Assembly (NCBI GenBank): GCA_015659035.1
Contig: DQNS01000012.1
Location: 1 to 45,971, forward strand
Length of the DNA: 45,971 nt
Reading direction: 5' to 3'
From: Acidobacteriota bacterium
Lineage (GTDB): Bacteria; Acidobacteriota; Vicinamibacteria; Vicinamibacterales; UBA8438
Part shown: piece after piece, positions 1-8,469 of the stretch
How positions within the stretch are numbered: position 1 is the first letter of the stretch
How the letters are laid out: each line of letters starts with the position of its first letter
Position numbers and translations under genes: made by a program
Notes under the pieces: generated by a model
The model's input: only the letters and a program-made list of their open reading frames with translations
Database searches by the model: none
What the model was told of the DNA's origin: nothing

Positions 1-1073
1 TGGTCGAGCATCGGGTTGTGGACGTTCGCCTGGCTGTCCCAGATGGCCTCATCCCCCCAGTACGGCGACGGTGCGAGGTTCGGACCGCCCGCACGCGGCG
101 TATCCGGGTCGCGCACCGGCACCCGCACCTCCCGGACCGCGTTCCGGACAGGGTCGAGCACCGGGATGTAGTCGGCGCTCGCCTCGAGCGCGCCGTAGAT
201 CGGCCCGTTGGCGTTCACGGTCGGATTGCGCTTGTCGGTCGATGCCTCGTCGTGGAGATAGGCCGTCGGGTCGGCCCAGTCCCACTGCGTGATCACGACG
301 TTGCGCTCGACCCCCTGCGGCCGCGGCGGCGCCGGCGGAACCTCTCCGGCCATGATCCGACCGGTCCAGTCGGCGTACATCTCGAGCGCGCGACGGCGCC
401 CCATCCGATCGAGCGCGCCGCTCATGCTGCGTCCCGCCTGCCCCGACTGGATGCGCCGGTCCCAGGCCGCAACCAGGGAGTCGAACTCGCCGAGCTGCGG
501 CGGGATCTCGCGGGTCGCCTTGTTGCCCAACGCGTGACAGGCGGTGCACCCGCCGGACTTCAGCCCCCGCAGCCATGCGGCCTGGCTCGGCACGTCCGGC
601 GAGATGCCGTTGCCCTCCGGTCCGGTGCCCGGGAACTCATCCGGCCCCGGCACCTCGAGCAGCGAATACCAGTAGCCGGCCGGGTAGTACTGCGCGGCGG
701 CGCGCGCGTCCGGTGCGACCACCGCCCTCAGATCCAGCCGCGTGCCGGGCGAGACCTGCTGTTTCGGCGAATCGACCAGCCCGTACCCGCGCACCCAGAC
801 ATCGTAGGTCGCCGCCGGCAGGTCCGGCACGACGTAGCGGCCCTCGTCGTCGGTCACAACCGTCCGGTTGAACCGGGTCGGCAGGTCGGTCGTCTCGGCA
901 ATGACCCAGACCCCGGCTTCCGGACCGGTCGGGCCCGTGACCACCCCGCCGATGTCGTCGCCGTCAATCTGGACCACCGCCTGCCTGGCGCCCACTCCCG
1001 GCACGACCACCATCACGCACGCGGCCAGCACAACCCCAACCGCCCCGACGAGTCCGAGCCTGCTGTTCGTCAT
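1..1073 (-). CDS. Exported carboxypeptidase-regulatory-like / cytochrome c protein, C-terminus outside window
   Basis: The frame is open from an ATG at 1071-1073 to the window edge (about 357 codons), so the C-terminus is missing. A GGGAGAGAG ribosome site precedes the start. Visible parts: a signal peptide (about residues 1-30), a beta-sandwich like the carboxypeptidase regulatory domain (about 38-122, with the typical VVTDDEGRYVVPDLPAATYDV pattern), then a c-type heme site CTACH at 176-180. It lies 136 bases downstream of the quinoprotein dehydrogenase on the same strand, so I infer that it is a periplasmic partner and perhaps the electron acceptor. Family members in acidobacteria are large and usually end in a beta-propeller, which cannot be checked here. 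The heme site and regulatory fold are clear; the role is inference. Confidence 0.85.
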   Translation of the reverse strand, partial: MTNSRLGLVGAVGVVLAACVMVVVPGVGARQAVVQIDGDDIGGVVTGPTGPEAGVWVIAETTDLPTRFNRTVVTDDEGRYVVPDLPAATYDVWVRGYGLVDSPKQQVSPGTRLDLRAVVAPDARAAAQYYPAGYWYSLLEVPGPDEFPGTGPEGNGISPDVPSQAAWLRGLKSGGCTACHALGNKATREIPPQLGEFDSLVAAWDRRIQSGQAGRSMSGALDRMGRRRALEMYADWTGRIMAGEVPPAPPRPQGVERNVVITQWDWADPTAYLHDEASTDKRNPTVNANGPIYGALEASADYIPVLDPVRNAVREVRVPVRDPDTPRAGGPNLAPSPYWGDEAIWDSQANVHNPMLD

Positions 1074-1146
1074 CTTCTCTCTCCCAGTGCTGTCTGCCGC
1101 ATCTGACGCCTAACTCAGGTCTCCGATCTCAGCAGACAATGATGGT

Positions 1147-1199
1147 TGGCGAAGCCCTCCGACTTCTCCTGCCTCCTGTCTCCTGACTCCTGACTCCTT
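1147..1199 (+). repeat. Intergenic repeat of family A: GCGAAGCCCTCC core plus CTCCTG heptamers
   Basis: The stretch starts with TGGCGAAGCCCTCC, also found at 5687 and 26698, and continues as heptamers of the type TCTCCTG / CTCCTGA repeated about four times. It separates the quinoprotein gene from the cytochrome c gene. Related heptamer tracts occur at 35716-35767 and 37640-37798. Confidence 0.8.
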
Positions 1200-1209
1200 C
1201 GGGCACCCG

Positions 1210-3168
1210 TCATGGCAGCGCCAGCCCGACCCACTCGCTCTCCATGTCGCTCCAGCCCACCGCCACAACGATGTATTGCTTTCCGTCGGCCATGTACGTG
1301 ATCGGCGCCGCGCTGGTCCCGCCTGGTAACTCGACTTCGGCCACGACCGCGCCGGTGCGCTTGTCATACGCCCGGAGCAGCTTGCCACCGACACCCTCCG
1401 GCGTGAACACCATTCCCCGGTCGACCCCCTCGCCGAGAAACACCGCGGTGGCTGTCACCAGCGGAGAGACCCGCCCCGCCTGCCCGAGCGGCGGCAGATT
1501 CAGATGCCGGATCGCCGGATGGTCGCGTAGACCATCGCCGTTCGGCACACGCCAGCGGATCTCCCCTGCATGGAGGTCGATCGCCACGAGGCTGCCGTAG
1601 GGTGGCTTCAGCAACGGCAACCCCTGCGGGCCCTCGGCGATGTCGAGCGCCTGCATCACGAAATCGACGTTCGACCGTGGATGTTCCGATCTCGTCAACC
1701 CCACCACGGCCGGCGTCCGGACCGTCGGCACGTAGAGCGTGCCGCTCTCGGGGTCGACGGCCGCCCCGCTCCAGTCGGCGCCCCCGACCAGGCCTGGCAC
1801 CTGCACCGTGCCGCGTGTGCCACCGGGCCGCTCATCGATGAGGGTCGGCGGCGTGAAGAGTGGCCCCGAGACATACCCGGCCAGGATCGCTTCGGCTTCC
1901 CGGCGCAGCTCGGGGGTGAAATCAATCAGATCGCCGACGGTGACCCCCTGCTGCGCGAACGGCGGCGGCTTGGTGGGAAACGGTTGGGTGGGCGAGTACC
2001 ACTCTCCGGGCACATCACCCGCTGCCACCGGACGCTCCTCGATCGGCCAGACCGGCTCGCCGGTCACGCGGTCGAACACGTAGGTGAAGCCTTGCTTGCT
2101 GACGATCGCGACCGCCTTGATGTCGCGGCCGTCCACGGTGATGTCGATCAGGTTCGGCGCCGCCGGGAAGTCGTAGTCCCAGACCCCGTGATGCACCGCC
2201 TGAAAGTGCCAGATGCGTTCGCCGGTCCTGGCGTCGAGACAGACCAGGCTCTCGGCGAACAGGTTGTCACCGGGCCGGTGTCCGCCGTAGTAGTCGTTGG
2301 TCGGTGTGGAGAGCGGCAGGTAGACGTAGCCCAGTTCCTCGTCGGCGCTCGGCCAGGCCCACATGTTCGTGTTGCCGGTGTACTCCCACGATGCACGGTC
2401 CTCGTCCGGGCTGGTGAGCCAGGTCTCGTTGCCAGCCTCGCCCTCCTGGGGCACCGTGTGGAAAAGCCAGAGCTGCTCGCCGGACCGGACGTCGAACCCC
2501 CGGACATCGCCGGGCGGCATCTCCTTGCGAGCCGGCATCGTCTCGTTGACGAAGTCGGTCACGGCCGAGCCGACGATCACGACGTCGTTGACGACCAGCG
2601 GCGCCGACCGCCAGGCGAACTGCGTCACGGTTCTGGTGTCGTAGCCCTGGGTCAGGTCGACTTCCCCATCGACTCCGAAGTCGGGGTATCGCGCACCGGT
2701 GCGTGCGTTCAGCGCGACCAGGGTCGACCCGACGACGGCGATGACCCGAGCATCCTCGCGCTGCCGATCCTCCCAGTACGCGACCCCGCGACTCGCGCTG
2801 CCACGGCGGGTCGTGCCGTCGGGCAACGGATCGAACCAGACGACCTCACCGGAGGTCGCGTCGAGCGCGGCCACCGTCCCCAGCGCCGTGCTCACATACA
2901 GCCGTCCGTCGGCCATCAGCGGTGTGTTCTGCACCACCGACGGCGGCCGCACCGTACGGCCTTGCCGGATCGCGTCGGGGATCGTCGACTGGCGCCAGAC
3001 GACCCGGAGGTCGCCGGCGTTGTCCGCCGTGATCTGGTCGAGCGGCGAATATCTCGTGCCGGCGGTGTCGGCGCCGTAGGCGCGCCATTCTCCGGTCTGC
3101 GCCGTGGCGACCGGGCTCGCCACGAGCGAGAGCAGCAAGAGGGGCGTGGCGCGTGACGTGCATGACAT
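1210..3168 (-). CDS. PQQ-dependent quinoprotein dehydrogenase (membrane glucose dehydrogenase-like propeller)
   Basis: A 652-residue exported eight-bladed quinoprotein propeller. It starts with a signal peptide ending near VATAQ (residue 24). PQQ-propeller blades follow, with repeated Gly-Trp docking patterns such as ATSGEVVWFDP, DARTGERIWHFQ and LHAGEIRWRVPNGDG. The C-terminal signature GGTSAAPITYMADGKQYIVV is typical of PQQ glucose/alcohol dehydrogenases. There is no CxxCH, so electrons must leave through a separate carrier; the downstream cytochrome c protein is the obvious candidate. The predicted activity is periplasmic oxidation of an alcohol or sugar with PQQ and a divalent metal. The substrate cannot be told from sequence. 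It is transcribed divergently from the gene at 3301. No PQQ synthesis genes are present in the window. Confidence 0.93.
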   Translation of the reverse strand: MSCTSRATPLLLLSLVASPVATAQTGEWRAYGADTAGTRYSPLDQITADNAGDLRVVWRQSTIPDAIRQGRTVRPPSVVQNTPLMADGRLYVSTALGTVAALDATSGEVVWFDPLPDGTTRRGSASRGVAYWEDRQREDARVIAVVGSTLVALNARTGARYPDFGVDGEVDLTQGYDTRTVTQFAWRSAPLVVNDVVIVGSAVTDFVNETMPARKEMPPGDVRGFDVRSGEQLWLFHTVPQEGEAGNETWLTSPDEDRASWEYTGNTNMWAWPSADEELGYVYLPLSTPTNDYYGGHRPGDNLFAESLVCLDARTGERIWHFQAVHHGVWDYDFPAAPNLIDITVDGRDIKAVAIVSKQGFTYVFDRVTGEPVWPIEERPVAAGDVPGEWYSPTQPFPTKPPPFAQQGVTVGDLIDFTPELRREAEAILAGYVSGPLFTPPTLIDERPGGTRGTVQVPGLVGGADWSGAAVDPESGTLYVPTVRTPAVVGLTRSEHPRSNVDFVMQALDIAEGPQGLPLLKPPYGSLVAIDLHAGEIRWRVPNGDGLRDHPAIRHLNLPPLGQAGRVSPLVTATAVFLGEGVDRGMVFTPEGVGGKLLRAYDKRTGAVVAEVELPGGTSAAPITYMADGKQYIVVAVGWSDMESEWVGLALP

Positions 3169-3252
3169 GGCTGTGCGGCAGTCTACACCTCAACTAGGGG
3201 TCGCACCAGCATCCGACGCTGTACCTCTCTCGTTGCCTGGATGACCGCAGGA

Positions 3253-3258
3253 TATAAT
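3253..3258 (+). promoter_or_regulatory. Possible -10 element TATAAT upstream of gene at 3301
   Basis: A perfect TATAAT followed by C lies about 43 bases before the ATG at 3301 in very GC-rich DNA. The same GATATAATC or CTATAATC form recurs at 7669 and 16568, each time upstream of an exported-protein gene. No convincing -35 is visible at 17 bases spacing, so this is a motif-based guess. Confidence 0.4.
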
Positions 3259-3300
3259 CTCCACACTCGACGCCTGACCTCCCACCGTCGTGGAGAACCG

Positions 3301-3846
3301 ATGTCTCGCAGCTGGCTCGCCATCCCCGTCCTTGCCATGTGCGCGTTCCAGGCGCCACAGGTCGAGGTCCAGACGCCAGACTTCTTCGGCACGTGGGTCC
3401 TGGATGAAGACGCAAGCCGAGTCACCCCCGAGGCGGGGCTCGGGACATTCGGCGCCGTGGGCACACCGGCGCGCCTGCACATCACCCATGCCGCCAACGG
3501 CGACCTGGCTCTGCAAAGCGAGTGGAACACCAGCGAAGCCCGGATTGACCGGCTGGGCAGCGAGACTGTCATTCCGGTGGGTCCCGACGACAGGATGAGG
3601 GTCAGCGCCCGCTGAGACGGCGCGACCCTGGTCGCCGAGGGCCGCCGGCTGACCGCGGGTGGCGGGTCGACCATCCTGGGCGTGCGACGCACTCTCTCGC
3701 TGAGCGCCGACGGCGGGACACTGACGGTCGAGGCGATCACGACCACCGCCGACGGCCACGGAACGAGCACGATGGTGTACACCAGACTGGCCGACCTGGG
3801 CCCCTGCAGGCAATGGTCCGAACCGTGCGAGCCACGACGACCATGA
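3301..3846 (+). pseudogene. Exported hypothetical protein gene interrupted by one in-frame TGA
   Basis: The ATG at 3301 follows a GGAG site and encodes a signal peptide (about 1-24) and then a mature start DFFGTWVLDEDASR, typical of small acidobacterial exported proteins of unknown function. The frame stops at TGA 3613-3615 after 104 residues. It continues without any other lesion as DGATLVAEGRRL through TLSLSADGGTLTVEAITTT to TGA 3844-3846. At the stop the family pattern W-D-G-x-x-L-V suggests the codon was TGG. The distal stop overlaps the next gene start (ATGA at 3843-3846), as expected if the full-length frame is the original gene. A nonsense mutation or an assembly error is likely; readthrough is possible but unsupported. 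Confidence 0.75.
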
Positions 3847-4568
3847 CGGCACACGCCCTATCGGTGGGCGCGCACGGCCATGGGTCAGCGCTCGAACGCA
3901 CGCTGCGGGCCGTCGCCGTTCTCGGGCTCTTCTGCTCGCTGCCCGCCTGCCAGGAGCAGAACTGGGAGCAGTACATGGACGCGGCCGCCTTCGCCTTCCA
4001 GGACGCCCATTATGAAGAAGCGGAAGAGTGGTTCCTGGCAGCGGAACGGGTCGCGGCAGGCTTCGAGCCAGCCGACCCGCGCCTGGCCCTGACGCTCGGC
4101 AACCTCGCGGACTTCTATCACGCGCAGGCCCGCGACGACGAGGCGGAACCGCTCTACTGGGAGTCGCTGGCGTTGCTCGAGGGGATCGATGGACCGGACG
4201 CGCCTCGCGTCGCACGGTTCGTGGCTGACCTCGCCGGCTTCTACACTGTGCTCGATCGCTACGAAGAAGCCGAGCCGCTGTTTCTGCGCGCCCTCGACAC
4301 CCTCGAGTGGGAGCTCGGACCCGCCCATCTGGACGTCCTCATGGTCCGAACCGGGCTGGCCGGGCTGTATCTCCAGCAGACGCACTACACGGAGGCCGAG
4401 GCGATCTACCGCGAGGTGCTGGCGACCATGCTCGACACGCCGGGTGCAGACCAGGACCTTCTGGTGATCGTCCTCCAGGAGTACGCCCTCGTTTTGCGAC
4501 AGACCGACCGCGAGAGCGATGCACGTGCGCTCGAGGCCCGCGCACGTGCCCTGCGCGACCCACGATAG
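3843..4568 (+). CDS. Tetratricopeptide-repeat lipoprotein
   Basis: 241 residues from the ATG at 3843, which overlaps the stop of the upstream gene as ATGA and so suggests translational coupling. An in-frame ATG at 3813 is less likely. The N-terminus has a hydrophobic stretch and lipobox LPAC (Cys36), predicting a membrane-anchored lipoprotein. The rest is kinesin-light-chain-type TPR helices with a 42-residue period: LTLGNLADFYHAQARDDEAE, VADLAGFYTVLDRYEEAEPL, then a third copy starting VRTGLAGLYLQQTHYTEAEA. Such repeats bind other proteins or peptides; the partner is unknown. Confidence 0.85.
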   Translation: MTAHALSVGAHGHGSALERTLRAVAVLGLFCSLPACQEQNWEQYMDAAAFAFQDAHYEEAEEWFLAAERVAAGFEPADPRLALTLGNLADFYHAQARDDEAEPLYWESLALLEGIDGPDAPRVARFVADLAGFYTVLDRYEEAEPLFLRALDTLEWELGPAHLDVLMVRTGLAGLYLQQTHYTEAEAIYREVLATMLDTPGADQDLLVIVLQEYALVLRQTDRESDARALEARARALRDPR

Positions 4569-4592
4569 ACACAACAGCCCAGAGGTCATGCG

Positions 4593-5645
4593 ATGAAACC
4601 CTGGATCGGCGTCTCATGTGCGGTGCTTCTGCTGGTCGGTAGACTCGACGCGGCGACGGTCACGACCGTGATCGGAACCGGGGACGCGGGTCTCTCCGAC
4701 ACGCAGGTCGCGAACCCATATGGGGTCGTCGTGGGTCCGGATGGCGCGTTGTACTTCTGCGATCTGGACAACCAGCGGATCCGTCGTCTCGACCTGACTA
4801 CCGGTCGCACGACGACGGTCGCCGGCAACGGCGAGCGCGGCTACAGCGGCGACGGGGGGGCCGCCACCGACGCCGCCCTCAACATGCCGCATGAAATCCA
4901 GTTCGACCGAGTCGGACACCTCTATATCGTCGAACGGGACAGCCACGCGGTCCGACGAGTCGATGCGGCCACCGGCATCATCTCGACCGTCGCCGGGACC
5001 GGGGAGGCGGGCTTTTCCGGCGACGGCGGTCCGGCGACGGCCGCCGAGCTCCGTCAGCCGCACAGCATCGCGTTCGACCCGCAGGGACGGCTGCTCATCT
5101 GCGACATCGGCAATCATCGAATCCGCCGGGTGGACCCGACCACCGGAATCATCGAGACCTGGGCCGGCACCGGAGCACGGGAGCCAACTCCGGACGGCGC
5201 ACCGCTCGCTGGCACACCGCTGAACGGCCCCCGCGCGATGGCGCTCGACCCGAACGGCAATCTGTATCTGGCGTTGCGGGAGGGAAACGCCATCTATCGG
5301 ATCGACCTGGCCGCCCTGACGATCCACCATGTGGCCGGCACGGGCGAGCGGGGCCACACCGGCGATGGCGGACCCGCCGCGCAGGCGACCTTGGGCGGTC
5401 CCAAGGGGCTTGCCTACGATGACGGTCGGCTGTACGTCGCCGACACCGAGAATCACGTCATCCGGATGGTCGACCTCGAGAGCAGAGTCATCTCCACAGT
5501 CCTGGGCAACGGGGAACGGGGAGACGGACCGGAAGGGGACCCGCTCCGCTGCCGGCTGGCGCGACCGCACGGGGTCTTCGTGGACGCCGAGGCCGGGCTC
5601 TACGTCGGCGACAGCGAGGCACACCGAATCCGTCTGCTTCGCTAG
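4593..5645 (+). CDS. Exported NHL-repeat beta-propeller protein
   Basis: 350 residues with a signal peptide ending near LDAA (about 21). The body is five to six NHL-type blades with the recurring phrase TVAGTGEAGFSGDGGPAT followed by a PHxxAFDPxGxLxxxDxxNHRIRRVD blade core. The GxGxxGxxGDGGPA loop is diagnostic of this NHL subfamily. The last blade ends LYVGDSEAHRIRLLR. These propellers are extracytoplasmic binding scaffolds and some family members have lyase activity, but no catalytic residues can be assigned here. It follows the TPR lipoprotein by 24 bases on the same strand and is probably cotranscribed. Confidence 0.9.
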   Translation: MKPWIGVSCAVLLLVGRLDAATVTTVIGTGDAGLSDTQVANPYGVVVGPDGALYFCDLDNQRIRRLDLTTGRTTTVAGNGERGYSGDGGAATDAALNMPHEIQFDRVGHLYIVERDSHAVRRVDAATGIISTVAGTGEAGFSGDGGPATAAELRQPHSIAFDPQGRLLICDIGNHRIRRVDPTTGIIETWAGTGAREPTPDGAPLAGTPLNGPRAMALDPNGNLYLALREGNAIYRIDLAALTIHHVAGTGERGHTGDGGPAAQATLGGPKGLAYDDGRLYVADTENHVIRMVDLESRVISTVLGNGERGDGPEGDPLRCRLARPHGVFVDAEAGLYVGDSEAHRIRLLR

Positions 5646-5686
5646 CCCGGCCTTCCCCACGCTCTCCACGAAGGAGAGGAGACAGG

Positions 5687-5757
5687 TGGCGAAGCCCTCC
5701 CGCCTTCGCCGAGGCGACGGCGGACAGGCGGCCTCCTCCGGCCTTCTGCCTTCTTGG
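5687..5757 (+). repeat. Family A repeat copy (GCGAAGCCCTCCCGCCTTCG type)
   Basis: TGGCGAAGCCCTCC, CGCCTTCGCCGAGGCGACGG and CGGACAGG in order, followed by a pyrimidine-rich GGCCTTCTGCCTTCTT tail. It is nearly the same as 26698-26769. It sits between the 3-prime ends of two convergent genes. Confidence 0.85.
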
Positions 5758-5781
5758 AGCCGCTGAGCGCCCTAGCGGCTC
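5757..5781 (-). terminator. Hairpin spanning the stop codon of the gene at 5772
   Basis: GAGCCGCT (5757-5764) pairs perfectly with AGCGGCTC (5774-5781) across a nine-base loop. The stem lies over the minus-strand gene stop codon. No U-tract follows on the minus strand, so it may be a 3-prime stabilising stem rather than a rho-independent terminator. Confidence 0.4.
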
Positions 5782-6416
5782 AACAGATCACGGTGCACCA
5801 CCGCGACCATGTGCATATAGCCGCCGACCTGGGCGAACTGGTCGTCGGCCGCCAGGAAGATCTCTTCCATTGCCGCCTCCGTCCGACCGAACGCCTCGTG
5901 ATAGAGCCCGCGATACAGGTGGGCGTAGAAACGGGCGCGCGGTTGTCCCCCGGCGGCCGAGAGCACGTCCTGGGGCGTCATCCGGCCACTGAACATCTCG
6001 TAGATCTCACGCATCGGGCGACGCGGATCGGGCCCGACCGGCAAGAGCGCCTGTCGGGCTGCCTCCGGGGACTCGGCTCGCGCGACACAGAGGAAGTGCC
6101 AGGCGGAGTTCTCGACGTCGCTGGGGTTCACCGTCAGGTGCGACTCGAATTGGCGTCGGCAGTCCTGGTAGCGCCCGGCGTAGTAGAGCGCGATACCCCG
6201 TTGCCACAGTTGCGGCGCCGCGCCAGGCCGCGCCCTCGCCACCTGGTCGAACCCGTCGGCCGCCTCCTCGACCCGCCCAGCGCTGAAGTCCGCCACCGCC
6301 CGGTCGAAGATCTCCTCCGGCGTCTGGGCGCGCGCGAGGTTCGCTGCCGAGAGGATGAGCAGCGCGCCAAGCACCGCCGCTGGCCAAACCGATCGAGAAT
6401 CACCGAGCGCAGACAT
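5772..6416 (-). CDS. Exported TPR-like protein of unknown function
   Basis: 214 residues from the ATG at 6414-6416, chosen because a signal peptide follows at once (hydrophobic core AAVLGALLILSAANLARAQ). A longer upstream frame only reads through a quinoprotein remnant. The mature part has TPR-like helices: AVADFSAGRVEEAADGFDQV and WQRGIALYYAGRYQDCRRQF. A conserved-looking C-terminus follows (PMREIYEMFSGRMTPQDVL and YAHLYRGLYHEAFG). This pattern is common in small acidobacterial and planctomycete periplasmic proteins with no known role. Confidence 0.8.
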   Translation of the reverse strand: MSALGDSRSVWPAAVLGALLILSAANLARAQTPEEIFDRAVADFSAGRVEEAADGFDQVARARPGAAPQLWQRGIALYYAGRYQDCRRQFESHLTVNPSDVENSAWHFLCVARAESPEAARQALLPVGPDPRRPMREIYEMFSGRMTPQDVLSAAGGQPRARFYAHLYRGLYHEAFGRTEAAMEEIFLAADDQFAQVGGYMHMVAVVHRDLLSR

Positions 6417-6436
6417 GAGTCGCCATGAATATTCTG

Positions 6437-6736
6437 TCACTCGGCGCCCAGATCGAGGGCAACGATCTTCTCGCGGTCCCGGACGTCGAGCGTGTACCGA
6501 CGACCGTCGGCGCGCTCCAGGCCACCGTCTCGAAGACGGACGGCGCGCAAGCACGGTCATCCCGTCCGGCGTCAGACTAGCCAGGAGCAGATCGCCGTCC
6601 TCGTCCATGATGATCGTCTTGCCGTCGGCGTGCAGCAGACCGGCACGGGCGAACCCGCGCGCCTGCCAGACGGTCTCGCCGGTCCGTATGTCGAACCCGG
6701 TCATGAACGCCGGCCCGAACGGTGGCCCCGTCGTTC
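6437..6736 (-). pseudogene. 3-prime remnant of a PQQ-like quinoprotein propeller gene
   Basis: Read on the minus strand, an open stretch encodes GPAFMTGFDIRTGETVWQAR and, further on, LLHADGKTIIMDEDGDLLLA and LTPDGMTVLAR. The homology then moves to another frame (VFETVAWSAPTVVG) and again to a third (VRDREKIVALDLGAE, then TGA at 6437-6439). That order matches the last blade of PQQ-like propeller proteins, which end in an RDREKIVALDLG-type motif. At least two frameshifts, a stop just upstream (about 6737) and the absence of an N-terminus make it a decayed fragment. Confidence 0.75.
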
Positions 6737-6770
6737 ACTGCAGCGCTCGCGCCCTACGTGTCACCAGCTG

Positions 6771-7577
6771 CTACTCGACGGCCACGAGCTCGACATCGAA
6801 CACGAGGGTTGAGTACGGCGGAATCGGGCCAGACCCGGCCGTACCGTAGGCAAGCTCGGGCGGAATGATGAGCCGTCGCTCGCCGCCCACTCGCATGCCG
6901 ACCAGTCCCTGATCCCAGCCCGGGATGACCAGCCCATCGCCCAACACGAACACGATCGGGGTACCCGCGGACGCGTCGAATTCCACGCCTTTGGCGTCCG
7001 TCTGGGTTGGCTCCCACAGCCACCCGACGTACTCGACGCTCACGGTAGCGCCGGTGGTCGCCTCAGCCCCCGCTCCGACCACGAGGTCGGTGATGGTCAA
7101 GGGCGGGACCGGATCAAGACGCACAAGCCTCACGTCGAACACGACGGAGGCATTCGGCGGGACAGCGCCAGACCCGAACGCGCCGAAGGCCAGCGCGGGT
7201 GGGACGATCAGCCGCCGCTCGCCCCCCGTGCGCATGCCGACCAGCCCTTGCTCGAACCCGACGATCGCCAGCCCCGAGCCCAACACGTATGTCGTGGGGT
7301 TGCCCACGGTCGTCTGGATCTGCTGGCCCTTATTGTCGGGCTGCGTGTCGTCATACAGCCAGAGGGTGAACTCGAGGGTCAGGAAGTCTCCGTTGGCTGT
7401 CGGGTCACCGGTGCCGACGATGAGGTCGGTGATGGTGAAGGCCGGGATCCCGGTTGGCGCGATCGAGTCGGTGGGCGTGAGCGGGTTGTCGGACTGGCAC
7501 CCGGTCAGGAGTGCCCCGATCGCCGCCAGCGCTCCAACGGTGACCCCAGCAGCGTGCCTCGGCGGCCTCGATATCAT
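6771..7577 (-). CDS. Lipoprotein with two tandem FKBP-type peptidyl-prolyl isomerase domains
   Basis: 268 residues from ATG 7575-7577, behind an AAAGAGG ribosome site; an upstream in-frame start at 7664 is less likely. The lipobox LTGC (Cys27) predicts a lipid anchor. Two FKBP domains follow, about 45-155 and 160-268. Each has the core phrase GFEQGLVGMRTGGERRLIVP or GWDQGLVGMRVGGERRLIIP, and the ends PPNASVVFDVRLVRL and PPYSTLVFDVELVAV. The family catalyses cis-trans isomerisation of X-Pro bonds and helps protein folding in the envelope. The first copy has a longer insert and lacks some aromatic pocket residues, so only the second may be fully active (inference). Confidence 0.92.
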   Translation of the reverse strand: MISRPPRHAAGVTVGALAAIGALLTGCQSDNPLTPTDSIAPTGIPAFTITDLIVGTGDPTANGDFLTLEFTLWLYDDTQPDNKGQQIQTTVGNPTTYVLGSGLAIVGFEQGLVGMRTGGERRLIVPPALAFGAFGSGAVPPNASVVFDVRLVRLDPVPPLTITDLVVGAGAEATTGATVSVEYVGWLWEPTQTDAKGVEFDASAGTPIVFVLGDGLVIPGWDQGLVGMRVGGERRLIIPPELAYGTAGSGPIPPYSTLVFDVELVAVE

Positions 7578-7668
7578 GGAACCTCTTTCCGTGCCGGCGC
7601 CGGCACACGATGACCACCCAGTATACGCAACCGTGGTCCCCGCCGTGCCGCGGAGTGACCGCACGGAC

Positions 7669-7674
7669 TATAAT
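7669..7674 (+). promoter_or_regulatory. Possible -10 element TATAAT upstream of gene at 7740
   Basis: TATAATC about 66 bases before the ATG at 7740, in the divergent spacer between the FKBP lipoprotein and the lectin-like gene. Same motif form as at 3253 and 16568. No clear -35 hexamer. Confidence 0.4.
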
Positions 7675-7739
7675 CGCGGAGACAGTCGGTATTTACGCTG
7701 TCCTCCGATTCACGTGGGACTCAACAAGGAGAACCAGAG

Positions 7740-8378
7740 ATGAAGATCCTGCAACTGCTCTGCGCCGCTACCCTGCTCTGTCTACTCAGCGTCTCGCCCG
7801 CCCTCGCGCAGGCCTCCGAGATGACCTTCTTCCTCACCAGTGCCGGCTCCGGAAACGGTGCCGACCTGGGTGGCCTCGCCGGGGCCGATGGCCACTGCCA
7901 GTCGCTGGCGGCAGCCGTCGGCGCGGGCGGCAAGACCTGGCACGCCTATCTCAGCACCACCGGCCCGGGCGGCGTCAACGCCCGCGACCGGATCGGGTCG
8001 GGACCTTGGCAGAACATCAAGGGTGTCGTCGTCGCACAGAACGTGGCCCAGCTCCACGGCGAGAACAACCTGACCAAGGAGTCCGTGCTCAACGAGAAGG
8101 GCATGATGACCAACGGGCGTGGTGACACCCCGAACCAGCACGACATCCTGACCGGTTCGAACCTCGATGGCACCGCCGCGTCAGACAGCGACGCGTGCAG
8201 CAACTGGACCTCGGGCGCCGACGGGGCCGGAAGCGCCATGGTCGGCCACTTCGACCGCCAGGGTGGCGGTGCGAACCCGAGTTCCTGGAACTCGGCACAC
8301 GGCTCACGCGGTTGCAGCCAGGACAACCTGATCGCGACCGGCGGCAACGGCTACTTCTACTGCTTCGCCACCAACTGA
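7740..8378 (+). CDS. Secreted lectin-like hypothetical protein
   Basis: 212 residues with an AAGGAG ribosome site 8 bases before the ATG. A clear signal peptide ends in ALA-QA (about residue 24). The mature protein opens MTFFLTSAGSGNGADLGGLA and contains several cysteines (DGHCQSL, SDACSNW, SRGCSQDN, YFYCFATN). That pattern resembles a bacterial exported family often labelled lectin-like, with a fold related to C-type lectin or endostatin domains. Cysteine pairing suggests an extracytoplasmic, disulfide-bonded protein. It stands alone between a divergent FKBP gene and the octaheme cytochrome gene. The ligand is unknown. Confidence 0.8.
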   Translation: MKILQLLCAATLLCLLSVSPALAQASEMTFFLTSAGSGNGADLGGLAGADGHCQSLAAAVGAGGKTWHAYLSTTGPGGVNARDRIGSGPWQNIKGVVVAQNVAQLHGENNLTKESVLNEKGMMTNGRGDTPNQHDILTGSNLDGTAASDSDACSNWTSGADGAGSAMVGHFDRQGGGANPSSWNSAHGSRGCSQDNLIATGGNGYFYCFATN

Positions 8379-8469
8379 CGTCTGGGGTGGGTCTCTATTC
8401 CCGCCGGCGAACTGCAGGTCCGGTAGCCGGGCTCAGCCGCTCATTGCCACCCGCTCCCGGGTCACCCTG

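Noticed and set aside
18..1106. Long plus-strand frame at the left edge
   Set aside because: It is antisense to the exported cytochrome c gene, which has a signal peptide, heme motif and ribosome site.
3613..3615. Selenocysteine or UGA-as-Trp recoding
   Set aside because: TGA ends many intact genes here (for example 1210, 20679, 14820), the family expects Trp rather than Cys/Sec, and no convincing SECIS-like structure follows.
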